From NCBI GenBank assembly GCA_003427395.1, contig BFEA01000014.1:1400595-1443422 (forward strand): a stretch of 42,828 bases of DNA, given 5' to 3'. The notes below the pieces were generated by a model that worked only from the letters and a program-made list of their open reading frames with translations, did not search any database and was not told where the DNA came from. This DNA comes from Chara braunii (taxonomy: Eukaryota > Streptophyta > Charophyceae > Charales > Characeae). Below, piece after piece: positions 11,474 through 21,526 of the stretch; position 1 is the stretch's first letter; every line of letters begins with the position of its first letter. Made by a program: the position numbers and the translations under genes.

Positions 11474-13588
11474 ATGATGCAACCCCGCAACTTTTTACGT
11501 TTTCGCATACGCCCTAGATTAACAGGGGGAGGCCGAAAACGTGCAAAGCCTGAGACAGCCGACGACCGGGACACACGATTAGTGAAATAGAGAGCTGCGG
11601 CTCGTCTACGTAAGCTTAACAAAACAGAAGAAGCTCGACGTATACGGCTTGCACGCAATGCTGCATGGCACAAGGAAGCCCGGCGAAAGAAAAAGGAGAT
11701 GGGAAACACGATTCATGATTATTCCCTGCCTCTTCTGACGACTTGCACTGTTGATTCCTTCGCGTCCTCATGTATGCCTCATGAAACCGAAACATCCATT
11801 GGTGGGCATAAAAATCATTTGCAGAAAAAAGGGCTTGCACCCCAGGCTTGCAAACTGCATGAAACCGTCTCTTTAATGTTTGTTCCTGAGCCTATTGTCA
11901 GTGTAATGTCTGGCGAACCACAATCAGGCATCTTAGTTCACACCCGCGATGCACATAACCATAAAGAGACAGGTATGTTCGTCCAATCGCTGGCCTTTGC
12001 GTGTTTACAATCACCTGCTTTAGCCGAGCAACGGCCACGACCACATGCCAGACTGAAACATCTTGCCCGCAGAAAACATAAAGTCAGAACATTTGTACCG
12101 ACGTCGCAAGAGATTGCGCACGTCCAGTCTGATACATATTCTGATAGATCTGACATGTTTTCAGTGCCTTCGTCCCCGCCTTTGTGTCGGTCGCAAATTA
12201 ACATCTCTGTTTGCGAAAAATCGTGCTCGCTGTCGAAGCCAAGACATAGCAGAGTGACTGTATGTTCATCAGGTGAGCCTGTCAAGCACACGCGCCTCAA
12301 AAAATTGGCGAGGGCGCACGGTACGAACACTGCTGGCCAGGAAATTTTTATTTCGGCCATTACAAACGACCGAAAAAGTGAAATTGCGAACCGCCTTGTC
12401 GAAAAGCTTGGGCCAGCGGGGTTGGCGGAAGTGGTCTGTTGCGTTTATGACTGTTTTGTGTTATGCACTGACGCGTGTACATATTCGCCGCTCGAAACAG
12501 ACGTTATCATTAGAATGCATGAATGCCTCGAAAACCCGGATTCCTCTGTGCATTATGATGTGCTGCGTTACTATGACTGCTCTGATTTGTGTCCGCTGTT
12601 CCAGAGCCTTATGTTGTCCCGTCGTGGGGTGAATGTGAAAAACGATGACAAGCTTACATTCAATATCTGCATGGAATGCAATGGCGCATTGTTTAACCCT
12701 CGTCGCCACATTCGTTTGTCGAAATTCGCAATTGCCAACCACGTTTTCATCGGGGAATTACCCGCACCGCTCCAGCAAGCTACATGGCCTAAACTTCTCA
12801 TGACAAGTCTCACAAACATACTAGCACAAACCAGAGTCATGCGTGGGGGAATCCATCGTTCGATCCGTTCGCATCTTTTGGTCTTTGATGCCATTCCCGG
12901 TCCCGTGGCCATGCTTTCGCCAAAATCATGGACTAAAGATGCTTTCTATCGTATCATCCTTGCTGGTCCTTTCACAGACGCACAACTTGCTCGTGTCAGG
13001 AAGCTTCACTCCATTAAACATTGCATTGTTCATGATCTCTTGACGTTCTATAATTCTCACAATCAACTTTACGATGGCGTTCGCTTGAACTTGACAGCGC
13101 TTAATGACATGGCTAATTTAGGCGAAGAATATGTCCCCGGGCCTGATACAGTCATTGAGCAAATGGAAGACGATGTGACGACCACTGAGGGTATCGACAA
13201 TGAACAAGCAGGTTTAAATGCCCCTGCCGAAACAAGCACTGAGACAATGTACATTGAGAGATCGGTTGTGTTTTTGCATGCGACCGCTCCTCTCGATTCC
13301 ATCACAGAGAATGTCGTTGTCGACTTGTCCAATGGCATGACCAATGACTGCCCTGTTTTCACGTTGTCCAAATTTGCTAACCTTTTTGACCCGGACCTGA
13401 AAGCTAAAATGTTTCCGCATCTTTTTCCGATGGGTGCGGCCATTTTTGTGAGGTTGGAAGACATGTGCGTGTTTCTACGCAGCAATGCGCAAAACATTAC
13501 TGTTTGTTGGCCTCTGGACGTTTTGCACAGTACCCATACTATATCATGGCAAGTTTCGACCGTCTCTCGCTTAACCGGGGTTACATGA
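11474..13588 (+). pseudogene. Helitron-like protein, N-terminal part (DUF6570-like, start of Helitron_like_N)
   Basis: The frame opens at two adjacent ATGs (11,474 and 11,477). It is broken once by TAG at 11,588-11,590, then runs open to TGA at 13,586. The downstream ATG at 11,699 would give a 629-residue product. I prefer the upstream start because the extra stretch is a strongly basic Arg/Lys/Ala helix-rich region (RLRKLNK, RRIRLARNAAWHKEARRKKK), typical of Helitron protein N-termini. The middle has ICMEC (12,666-12,680), then FAIANHVFIGELPAPLQ, then YNSHNQLYDGVRLN, matching the DUF6570 pattern seen before Helitron_like_N domains. MFPHLFPMGA at about 13,409-13,440 begins Helitron_like_N. 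The frame then changes by one base between about 13,465 and 13,520, where the protein continues in another frame. Function of the DUF6570 region is unknown. Compared with the rest, this part is well preserved. Confidence 0.8.
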
Positions 13589-15649
13589 TGTCCAACATTA
13601 CATGCAAGAGTCGCCCACGTATCCACCGCCCTATATCCGAAATCACAGCTGGCATGTTAAAAGCGGGCCTGGAAAACACATGTCGACGGCAGGCTGGCCA
13701 TGACGTTCCACCAACTGACCCGGGGGTTGCACAAATGATGCATCATGTTGAGTGTGCGTCCGCGTAGGTGTGGGGAAGCAACGTCGAGCGGCGCGCATGC
13801 AGGTAAGAAGCTTTCGCGACGTGCGACCGCTTTGGCTAACCGAGTCTTTTCATTACACTCACCCCCAACATGGACACATCATATGCCCTCGCTGCGTATG
13901 TTGGATTGCTCAACGTGGCCGACTTTTGTGATGTCTTTGTGACCGACCCGAATGTTGGCCTAGATGATCTCAAGCAAATGTCCATGGCCGACAATGTTGC
14001 CTCAGCTAGACTCTTCGATCGTCTACAACAAACCTTTTTCGACGACGTCATCGGGTTTGATTCTCGAACCCATAAAAGCATGGCTAGGGGGGGGGGTGTT
14101 TGGCAATGTGAAAGCCTGCTTTGGCATGGTCGAGACGCAAGGCCGTGGGACGTTGCAGCTCCATTGTCTTGTTTGGCTCGAGAACACGCCGCCCACAACA
14201 TGGCATTTTGATAATCTCCGTAATTTTAATGCCAACTTCAGCGAGCTGGTTACATGATACACTGATAGTATCATTTCTGCACGTGCAACCTCTCTTGCTG
14301 AGTCGCTTCCTTGCTCATGTTGTTTCCATGCGTTGCCGGCTTACGTCGCACATCCGATTCCGTCAACAGCTCATCGCGCGCCCCCCCCAAAAAAACACGG
14401 GGCACCTACAGTGGAACCTCCGTCCGCAAAATGCATGTTCTGCAACACCCTCTTTAGCTCGCACCATCTTTTGAGGCAACAGTTGGTCATGGCTTCGCCG
14501 CCCCTGGAGCATAATGATCTTCATGACATGAATGAACCGCAAGGAGTGTGGGCACGCATGGTGGACGACCGGTTCCACACACATCCAGCAAGTGAGAAGC
14601 TCTTGGCAATGCCTCCAGGTCTCCCTACACTTGGCTTGACATTGCCTGCCCTTATTTATCTAGTGCAAACTCACCATTGGACACACACAACATCCTGTCT
14701 TAAGTATTCAAGGGCCAAAAAAAATCATCAAGTTTGTCGTTACCTTTTCCCAAAGATCCATTGTGATCGTACAGTTCTCCGCGACATAGGCATTGAGATT
14801 GAACGTGGTCTTGGAGACGAGTACATCAACGCGTACAATGACATTTTGTTGTTGACGTTTAAATGTAATCACGACGTTCAACCATTGTTCGGCGGTGCAG
14901 AGGCAGCGGAGAGTGTTTTTTATTCTTCTAAGTACACCATGAAAGATCAACATACAGTTGACTGTGCAATTGCTTTACGCTTGGCAGCGTTTGATGCGCG
15001 GCGACAGCGCGAGCTAGCGGTAGAAAAGAATGACGCACTGTCTCCGGAAGCCAAAACCCGCCACTGACTATCATCGCAGCTTTTCAACATGACAAATAAA
15101 CAAGAAACAGCAGGTCCACTGTGCGCACTGTATCTTCTTCGCTAGTCGTGTGCGTACCTGAGCTACACTTACGGAACCCTGCCGCTCTATCACATGTTGA
15201 AACAACTCCAAGACGCGGACGATACTTTGTGCTCGCTGGATACATACAATAAGACATACACCGTCACTTGTCCACTCGACGACTACATGTTCCGCCCGCT
15301 AAGCCTCTCGCACCTTTGCTCACTTGCGGAGGACAGTTTTTTTCTTGAAGGTCACCCTCTCCGTATGCAAAAGAGTCTGGCGCGCCATACACAGGCTGCG
15401 ATCCCTGTCGTCCCGTACTCGATGTGAATTCCGCATCGTGAGGCATGCACAGACGACGCTGCCAAAATGCGACATGCGCAATTGACATTGCTGCTTTTCA
15501 AACCATTTCGTGTTGTTCATGATTTGTTACCTCCGCATAGCACTTGGCATGACGAGTTTGTCGCGTTTTATGAAATTATGTCGGCTTTTATGTGCGATAT
15601 ATATTTGCATATGCAGGATTACCACATTGCTCGTGAGCGGGCCACATAA
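13465..15649 (+). pseudogene. Helitron Rep region (Helitron_like_N, HUH and Y2 motifs)
   Basis: This continues the N-terminal frame after the one-base shift: FAQYPYYIMASFDRL, then stops at 13,767, 13,806 and 13,841, then PSLFITLTPN (Rep motif preceding HUH). A run of ten G at about 14,086-14,095 shifts the frame. The next frame gives GVFGNVKACFGMVE, then GRGTLQLHCLVWLE, the HUH motif with the first His replaced by Gln (CAG at 14,156-14,158) and the second kept (14,162-14,164). The two catalytic tyrosines in YSSKY (14,921-14,935) are kept. CPLDDYMFRPLSL and LTLLLFKPFRVV, conserved linker motifs between Rep and helicase, follow in the same frame. Stops at 14,255, 15,065, 15,143, 15,425 and 15,647 interrupt it. 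Rep would nick and join single-stranded DNA during rolling-circle transposition. The Gln substitution and the stops make activity unlikely. Confidence 0.85.
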
Positions 15650-18175
15650 ATGAGAAACAATGCCTACGCCGATGACCATGCCAACGATGATAGCGATGGC
15701 TTAACCACATCGTCGAATGGCAGCTCATAGAATGATACATGTCATGTTTTCCCTCCCTCAGACGACGAACAACCAGATGATGCCACTTTATCAGAGAACG
15801 AAGAGCAGGGGCCTTCCATACCAATGATCGTTGACAATGGTCAACCACTTCGTCATGCCCTAGCATCGTCGCGACTCCTGCTTGACTTGTTAGCGTCTTT
15901 TACGTTAGAAATATACAAATCCCTAATGCATAAGACCCTTCCTTCGCTGGAACAACTACAAAAGCATCTGCATCATGATATCAAAGCATGTCTCGCATGG
16001 GCAAAAACTCCGTCTGTCCTTCCACCACAGGTCACACGTATGGAGTCTGAATGGTCTGATTTGCCCTGCCCTACGCGTGTTCGCTTGATTGTTGACGAGC
16101 TTGACCCGCATAAATGTCTTCATTCCACAGCCCCTCTCTCGCCTGCTGACAGATCTTCCACATCGGCCTATCCGACTGTTCATGATGTGTCAGTCCAATT
16201 TTCTTTGAACGAGAAGCAATATGTGGCGTTCTCTTTGCTTGCCCGCGCTTTGCTGAACACGTGGCTGTCCCGAACCGACGCCGCCGGCGCGAATACACCA
16301 CCCTCGCTTGTGCAAATGATCGACATGATAAAACAACAACAATTGCTTATGTTCCTCACAGGCGAGGGTGGCACAGGGAAATCGCACGTAGTATCTGCAA
16401 TTGAAACGTTTGTCACGAGGTGGTATCATCCAAGAAGTGTAATGAAAACTGCGATGACAGGCAAGGCAGCGGTGGCTATTTAAGATATCACTTTCCATAG
16501 TTGGATCGGTATGCATAACCTTGAAGCGCACCATCGTTTCGAGCGCCGGGACGCAGAACAAAAAGGGATTCCTCGTTTCACACCCGACTTGGCGTTACTT
16601 ATAATTAACGAGTTTAGCATAGCATGATGGATAAAGAGAAATTTGTGCGTTTAGACCACGCCCTCCACAATGCACGTAAAATTGACCTCCCGTTTGGTGG
16701 TTTGCATATGCTTCCCATGGGTGATCTTTTTCAACTTCCCCCAGTTAGGGGCACGCCTGTCTGGCATGAACCAACAACTGGCCAAGCTCACACATCGTCT
16801 GATCACGAAGTATTTCACTTTTGGCGTTTATTCGACACTGTCTGTTTCCGAGCCGACCCGGAATGGGGGCGGCATTGTAAAAACGCAAGAATGGGCATAC
16901 GGACAGATCAATTTATTGACATTATAAATAGCCGTTTTATTGATGAAACGACCGACGCTCCACGGTCTTCGTCCCAAAGGTGATCAGTTCCCTGTCTTTG
17001 TGACGCCTGACAACAATGCTCGGGTCCGCCTGTCGCACAAATACACATGCACATTGTGTGATCACCTTCTGCCAGGCCACCATCCTGTTCGTGTCATGAC
17101 TGACTTTGGCAAAGCATTGGACAAACGAAACAAACAAGATATCACACATATCATGTCCCTGCCTGACAACAAGCTCAAACGTTTCGTTGCATTCCTCGAT
17201 CTCGTTCCTGGGATGCCATTGTTTTTCACGCAGAACATTGACCTAGCTCGAATGATCGCTAACGGAACTTTTGGTTTCCTTCATTCCCTTCAATTCCCTC
17301 CACAAACCGCCTTCTCCTTAGTTCGTGATAAAAATGTTGACATCTATGTTCTTGTGTCTTCTCAACCACCGGATGTTGCATTTGTCCGTGTTCCTCGTCA
17401 TGCTTCGTTTGAGAAATTCCCGTCTTCGATTCGTAGCGATCTACCTGCCGACATCTACCCTGTTTTTAGGTGAAGGCCACAGAAAGCTGAACGCATTTTT
17501 CTCCCAACTCCTTCGAATGTGCCAGAAAGAATGTGTAGCTTACGGGCGCTGCAGTTCCCGTTCGTGTCAGCGATTTCTTCTAAAGTTTACAAGATTCAAG
17601 GCGACACATCATCATCGTTGGTTGTTGCAGCTTGGATAGCATCTTCTGACAAAGGCAAACGTGTGCATAACGTTCCACAACAAGGTTACATCATTGTTTC
17701 GCGTGTTGTTCACAGGTCTGCGTTTTTCGTGCTTCAAAAATTTACGAAAGAGCACGCCGCGTTTTTTGTGCCCGACCAGTTGATGTTGCTTGAACATGCA
17801 CGGCTCGAGCAACTTTCATTGAACACGCTTTCAGCGAACGATACGTGGGGCCCATCATTTCCTTTGCCTCTATCTTTGAACACTCCATGCACATCGCTCT
17901 CTGTGCCGCCCATTCCTGACTCTTTGCCACATGTGAGTCATTCGCGCATACATCGTCATCCAGTTCCGCCCTCCGCTGCTTTCCTGTCTACAGCTTCGTC
18001 CACCACCTGCCCTTCCCCATGTTCTTCTGCTTTGCTGCCTCTTTCAATTATGCACAGGCCCTCGTCCCGGTCTGCGTTATCCTCTGTCCCAGCTTCTCTG
18101 CATGTTCCGTCTTCACATTCTTCGGTGTCTTTGCTCCCATGGGTTCCATCACTTAACGTGATGTTTGTACCATGA
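15650..18175 (+). pseudogene. Helitron PIF1-like helicase region
   Basis: The frame of Rep continues through an acidic linker (stop near 15,728) into a superfamily 1 helicase. Walker A reads GEGGTGKSH (16,361-16,387). TAA at 16,481 follows GKAAVAI where the family has a Gln-Gly-Thr-like continuation. Walker B reads LLIINEFS (16,598-16,621), with Asn where Asp is expected. After a frame change come motif III GDLFQLPPV (16,720-16,746), another shift near 16,945, a stop at 17,471, motif V (SKVYKIQGDTSSSLVV, about 17,579-17,626) and motif VI GYIIVSRV (17,684-17,707). A Ser/Pro-rich tail runs to TGA at 18,175. The helicase would unwind DNA behind Rep. It overlaps the protease frame by 11 bp, so helicase and protease may once have been one polyprotein. 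Broken Walker B and stops indicate loss of function. Confidence 0.85.
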
Positions 18176-18788
18176 CCTTCACGGTTCATTTTGGCTCGGT
18201 GATGTGACAATAGGCGATTACATGGACCTTGTCATGGAGACCTTCCCTTCCGTTTTGACTGCCAACTGTTTCGTGTATGCTCATGGTGTGGCGCGGCGTG
18301 ATCTTGTCTTCGCTGATCGTAACATGGATGCTCATAGACATGGACGGCCTTACGAAACATTTGACCACTTCTTCTTGCCAATGCACGTCCATGGTAACCA
18401 TTGGACGCTTGGCTACATACATTTGTGTTCGCGGACAATCTTCTTCTATAATAGCTTCGGCTCGTCCTCGTCCACTTTCTTCCAAAACATGTCCCATTGG
18501 CTTCAAAATCGCACTAATTTCTTGCATACTCTGGTTGACATGCCGCGAATGACCATTACCGGCCCGCTGCAGCATAACTCCTACGATTGCGGCATGTTCG
18601 TGCTTATCATGCTTCGCCATCTTTTTCTCCCCCAACCGTTCTCACATCTGCTTGATTTTGACCATCATGACATGGATTTTTACCGTTCCTTTGTTTATGA
18701 TGAACTTACTACGAAAGTCCTGAAAGCCTTGATGCCTCATCCTCGCTCCACTTTCCCAGTCCCTCCGGCTTACTCTTGTCGTTCGTAG
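18165..18788 (+). CDS. C48 (Ulp1/SENP-like) cysteine protease domain protein
   Basis: This open frame of 207 codons shows the Ulp1 fold signatures in order. FWLGDVTIGDYMDLV near the N-terminus corresponds to the family WL-D-I motif. FLPMHVHGNHWTLGYI carries the catalytic His (CAT 18,399-18,401) before Trp. FFYNSF carries Asn (18,450) at the usual Asp position. QHNSYDCGMFVL carries the oxyanion Gln (18,570) and catalytic Cys (TGC 18,588-18,590). Ulp1 relatives cut SUMO-like modifiers from proteins. Transposons often carry C48 domains, probably for polyprotein processing or countering host modification, which is inference. The domain starts only a few residues after the ATG, suggesting it was fused to the helicase tail one frame away. 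Unlike Rep-helicase it has no internal stop. Asn in place of Asp may weaken but not abolish catalysis. Confidence 0.8.
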   Translation: MYHDLHGSFWLGDVTIGDYMDLVMETFPSVLTANCFVYAHGVARRDLVFADRNMDAHRHGRPYETFDHFFLPMHVHGNHWTLGYIHLCSRTIFFYNSFGSSSSTFFQNMSHWLQNRTNFLHTLVDMPRMTITGPLQHNSYDCGMFVLIMLRHLFLPQPFSHLLDFDHHDMDFYRSFVYDELTTKVLKALMPHPRSTFPVPPAYSCRS

Positions 18789-19183
18789 CTCCTTTTATGC
18801 CTTCCTTTCTTCTCTGCTTTCCTCTTTGTACACTTCTAGCAACACCGAATTCAGTTGTCGTTTAGTACGTTCTTCGCCTGGATTGCTATTATCTCTTTCT
18901 TTCATCGTTTTATTCGCTGCGCAACAACATTGTTCTCCATCTTTTTAATCATCTTCATACATTTCTGCTTTTCACATACCCCTTGTTGTCCTCTCTGCCA
19001 ATGCTTGCTCGGTTCTCTTCTGTTCAGTCTGACATATGCTGCTGCCTTCGTTCACAATGTATGCTTGCAGTGCATTACTTTCATCTCGTTGCTTAGACAA
19101 CATAACTATTCTGCCTGAGGCTTTGTTCAACATCTGCTATCCATTTTGCTTACACTCTACTTTTCCATTCTTCTTTTCAGGAC
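18789..19183 (+). promoter_or_regulatory. T-rich spacer, possible intron or leader before paralog 1
   Basis: The spacer is pyrimidine-rich and ends with CCATTCTTCTTTTCAG, then GAC and the ATG at 19,184. That is a textbook 3' splice acceptor (polypyrimidine-CAG). GTACGT near 18,865 could be the donor. Paralog 2 has the same arrangement, so a 5' untranslated intron is plausible for both. This needs transcript data. Confidence 0.35.
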
Positions 19184-20013
19184 ATGGCTTCTACAAGAGG
19201 CGATCCACGAAATTCTGCATCTGCTCCCTTGCCACCGCTCAAACGGAGCAGGCCCACACTTGTTGAGCAAGCGCGGATATCCAGGGACAAACATCCTAGG
19301 GGCCGACAAATCATTCACAACAAAACCCTTGAAATGGAAGAATTTTCAAAAATCCCGAAAAACCTCCAGCCCAATACGACGTGGTCGAGAGAGGCCTCCT
19401 TCTGCACACCATGTGGCTATGGGCAGACGACAAGAGAGTCCTGGACATGACGCTCGGGAACATGGGGGAAGAGGACGGTGTTGAAGACACGAATTGGACG
19501 CTCGCCCACACGTCCAGCGACGCTGACCTTCTGGTGCTGCTGCGAAGAGGCACGGTTTACGATTACGCAGAAAACCTCACAAATCCGCCTATCAGAATGG
19601 TGGTCGCTTTCTCACACACGACTGAGCACAAGTATTTCAGCCAGCGGCTGATCCCTGCGTTCAACACAAATGTCAAGTTCATGGATCCATGACCAACAAT
19701 TGTACAGGAGCTGCCACCGGTAGCACCTGACGTTCCACATGCAGATGCTCACGCACAACCAATTCCACCACCGCCAGTCTTGCTCCCGCATCAACTCACA
19801 CCGCCACCTCAGCTTCCGATTCACAATGCTATGCAATATCCTCCTTCTGCTTCGCTTCCACAGACTTCTTCCCATGCAAATGATTCAGAAACGTCACTCA
19901 TAGCTTCAACATTTTCTGCCACACTTTCGCAAGCTCCTGTTGATGCTCTTCCTCATGCCGCGTGTGATGCCATGTCCCAGCACCCAGACAACGACCCGAC
20001 AGGTTCTGTTTAA
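19184..20013 (+). pseudogene. Small cargo gene, paralog 1 (unknown family, Pro-rich tail)
   Basis: I do not recognise this protein. It starts MASTRGDPRN. A basic region with PPLKRSRP and RQIIHNKTLEMEEF follows, then ERGLLLHTMWLW, TNWTLAHTSSDADLLVLLRR, GTVYDYAENL, HKYFSQRLIPAFNTNVKFMD. The match to paralog 2 runs through all these blocks. Two lesions are seen. One is a one-base frame change at or near a five-A run (19,358-19,362; paralog 2 has six A there). The other is TGA at 19,690, after which the frame stays open to 20,013 and encodes a Pro/Ala/His-rich tail (PIPPPPVLLP). The core is about 165 residues. It has no membrane segment or known catalytic motif. It follows the protease on the same strand and is probably element cargo; a DNA-binding accessory role is only a guess. 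Confidence 0.65.
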
Positions 20014-20491
20014 CGAGCTATGCCTTCGCTTCTGCATACCATACGCACATTGTGAGCAAGTCATGGTCTGCTTCGGTCTCATCTGCATAGGGCCACCTGC
20101 TTGTTAATCAAATGCAAGTGCGAGCGTTTTGTAGTCAACAGCAGAATAGGGTTGTTACAGAGGGTTTCCCTCCTCGTTTCTAAAATATAGTTGATGTAGT
20201 GGTCTGCCTTCTTCTCCTCAACCCCATCATCGCCACCGCATGTGTATACCCTTTCGTTTCCGTTCCGTGAAATTCTCCGCTCGCTTTAGATAACTCGCCC
20301 GCATGAAATACGTGGTCAGTCTCCCTCTCATGATCTCTCTTTCTCTTTCTCTTCCATCATGTCTCTTTCAATTCTGTCATCATCTCTCTCGCTCTCTCTC
20401 TGATCACATCTTCAGTGAATGAAAGGGTTTAAGCATCAACTTGTTTCGGGCGACCATTGACGACACCTGTTCACCTCTGTGTTTCCAGATC
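20014..20491 (+). promoter_or_regulatory. Spacer before paralog 2 with splice-acceptor-like end
   Basis: The non-coding spacer ends CTCTGTGTTTCCAG, then ATC and the ATG at 20,492. This repeats the pyrimidine-CAG-NNC-ATG layout of paralog 1. A CT-rich stretch lies at 20,325-20,400. The two leaders do not otherwise look closely alike. Confidence 0.35.
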
Positions 20492-21301
20492 ATGGCCTCA
20501 ACAGTCTTGGTCGCTGCTGCAGGCGAAGGACGTGACCCTTTGCCACCTTTCAAACGTGACAGTGGACAAATGCAGCAATTCCCAAAAGACATGCAATGGA
20601 AACGCCCAAGGCGGCAACAAATTGTCCATAACAAGACAGTCGAAATGGAGAATTTCATAAGGTCGAAAAAACCTACAGAGCAATGTCGGGTCATCGAAAG
20701 AGGATTGCTTGTGCACTCGATCTAGCGACACGCAAACGGGATACGTGTTATCAACATGGCATTGGCAGACGTTGACCAACAAGCAGCAGTTCAAGACATT
20801 CACTGGACACTTACACACACATACGGCGACACACAGGCTGAGACATTGGTCTTACTCAGGACAAGCACAATATATGACTACAAAGACAATTTTGAGATAC
20901 TGCCTGTCGGAACACTTCTCACGTTCACTGCAACAACGGGTCACAAATACTACAGCAGACGGAACATTCCATCATTCAACACAAACATCAGATTCATGGA
21001 GCTGCAGCCTGCAGTTGTCGCACGACCGCCAGAACTGGATGTGTTTGATGCACCGCCAGATGTTGGTGATGACGAGGATGACGACGATGATGCTGACTAT
21101 GATGATGACGAGGAGGAAGACACGGAGGACGGCGATGGGGAGGTGTTTGATGCACCGCCAGTTGACATGGATGCGCCACTGCTTCCCCACGAAATTTTGG
21201 AGACCAGCGATCAACCGCCCGCATCTTCTGACCAGACAGACACATCTCCACCACCATGTTCAGACCACGTTACTGGCTACTACGTTGGCAGATCAACATA
21301 A
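20492..21301 (+). pseudogene. Small cargo gene, paralog 2 (unknown family, acidic tail)
   Basis: This is an unrecognised protein, paralogous to the gene just upstream. It starts MASTVLVAAAGEGRDPLPPF, with shared blocks RQQIVHNKTVEMENF, VIERGLLVHS, IHWTLTHTYGD, TLVLLRTSTIYDY, GHKYYSRRNIPSFNTNIRFM. A single in-frame TAG (20,723-20,725) interrupts it, and the same position in paralog 1 is TGG (Trp), so one G-to-A change explains it. The rest is open to TAA at 21,299. The C-terminal tail is very acidic, a run of Asp/Glu at about 21,067-21,150 with VFDAPP repeated on both sides, where paralog 1 has a Pro-rich tail. It could be intact apart from one base. Basic N-terminus plus acidic C-terminus suggests nucleic-acid or chromatin contact, which is inference. 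Confidence 0.65.
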
Positions 21302-21526
21302 AATGTCCTCCCTTCACTTAGTTGGCTATCCTTTACTACGTGCGCATGCTGTTGCCCTCATCCATGCACAACACGGTTGGGTGGTCGAATCACTTCAGAT
21401 GACACTTTTTTTTTTTTTTTTTTGACAGCTTTTCTCTTTTGTTCTTCGATGTTGTGTGCATCTGCCACATAGACGGGTGAACAGTTGAGCACTCTTACTT
21501 CATTGCCCTTACAATTTTGTTTGGTT

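Larger units (their letters stand above)
11474..21301 (+). mobile_element. Large Helitron-like element with C48 protease and two paralogous cargo genes (coding part)
   Basis: All recognisable coding lies on the + strand in this order: basic N-terminus, DUF6570-like region, Helitron_like_N, HUH/Y2 Rep, PIF1-like helicase, C48 protease, small paralog 1, small paralog 2. Rep plus helicase in one polypeptide defines Helitrons. A Ulp1-type protease and tandem small paralogs are less usual passengers. The coordinates cover only the coding part. The 5' TC and 3' hairpin-CTRR ends could not be fixed, and the element may extend through the tandem repeats to about 23,040. Multiple stops and frame changes in Rep-helicase show a decayed copy. 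Confidence 0.85.
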
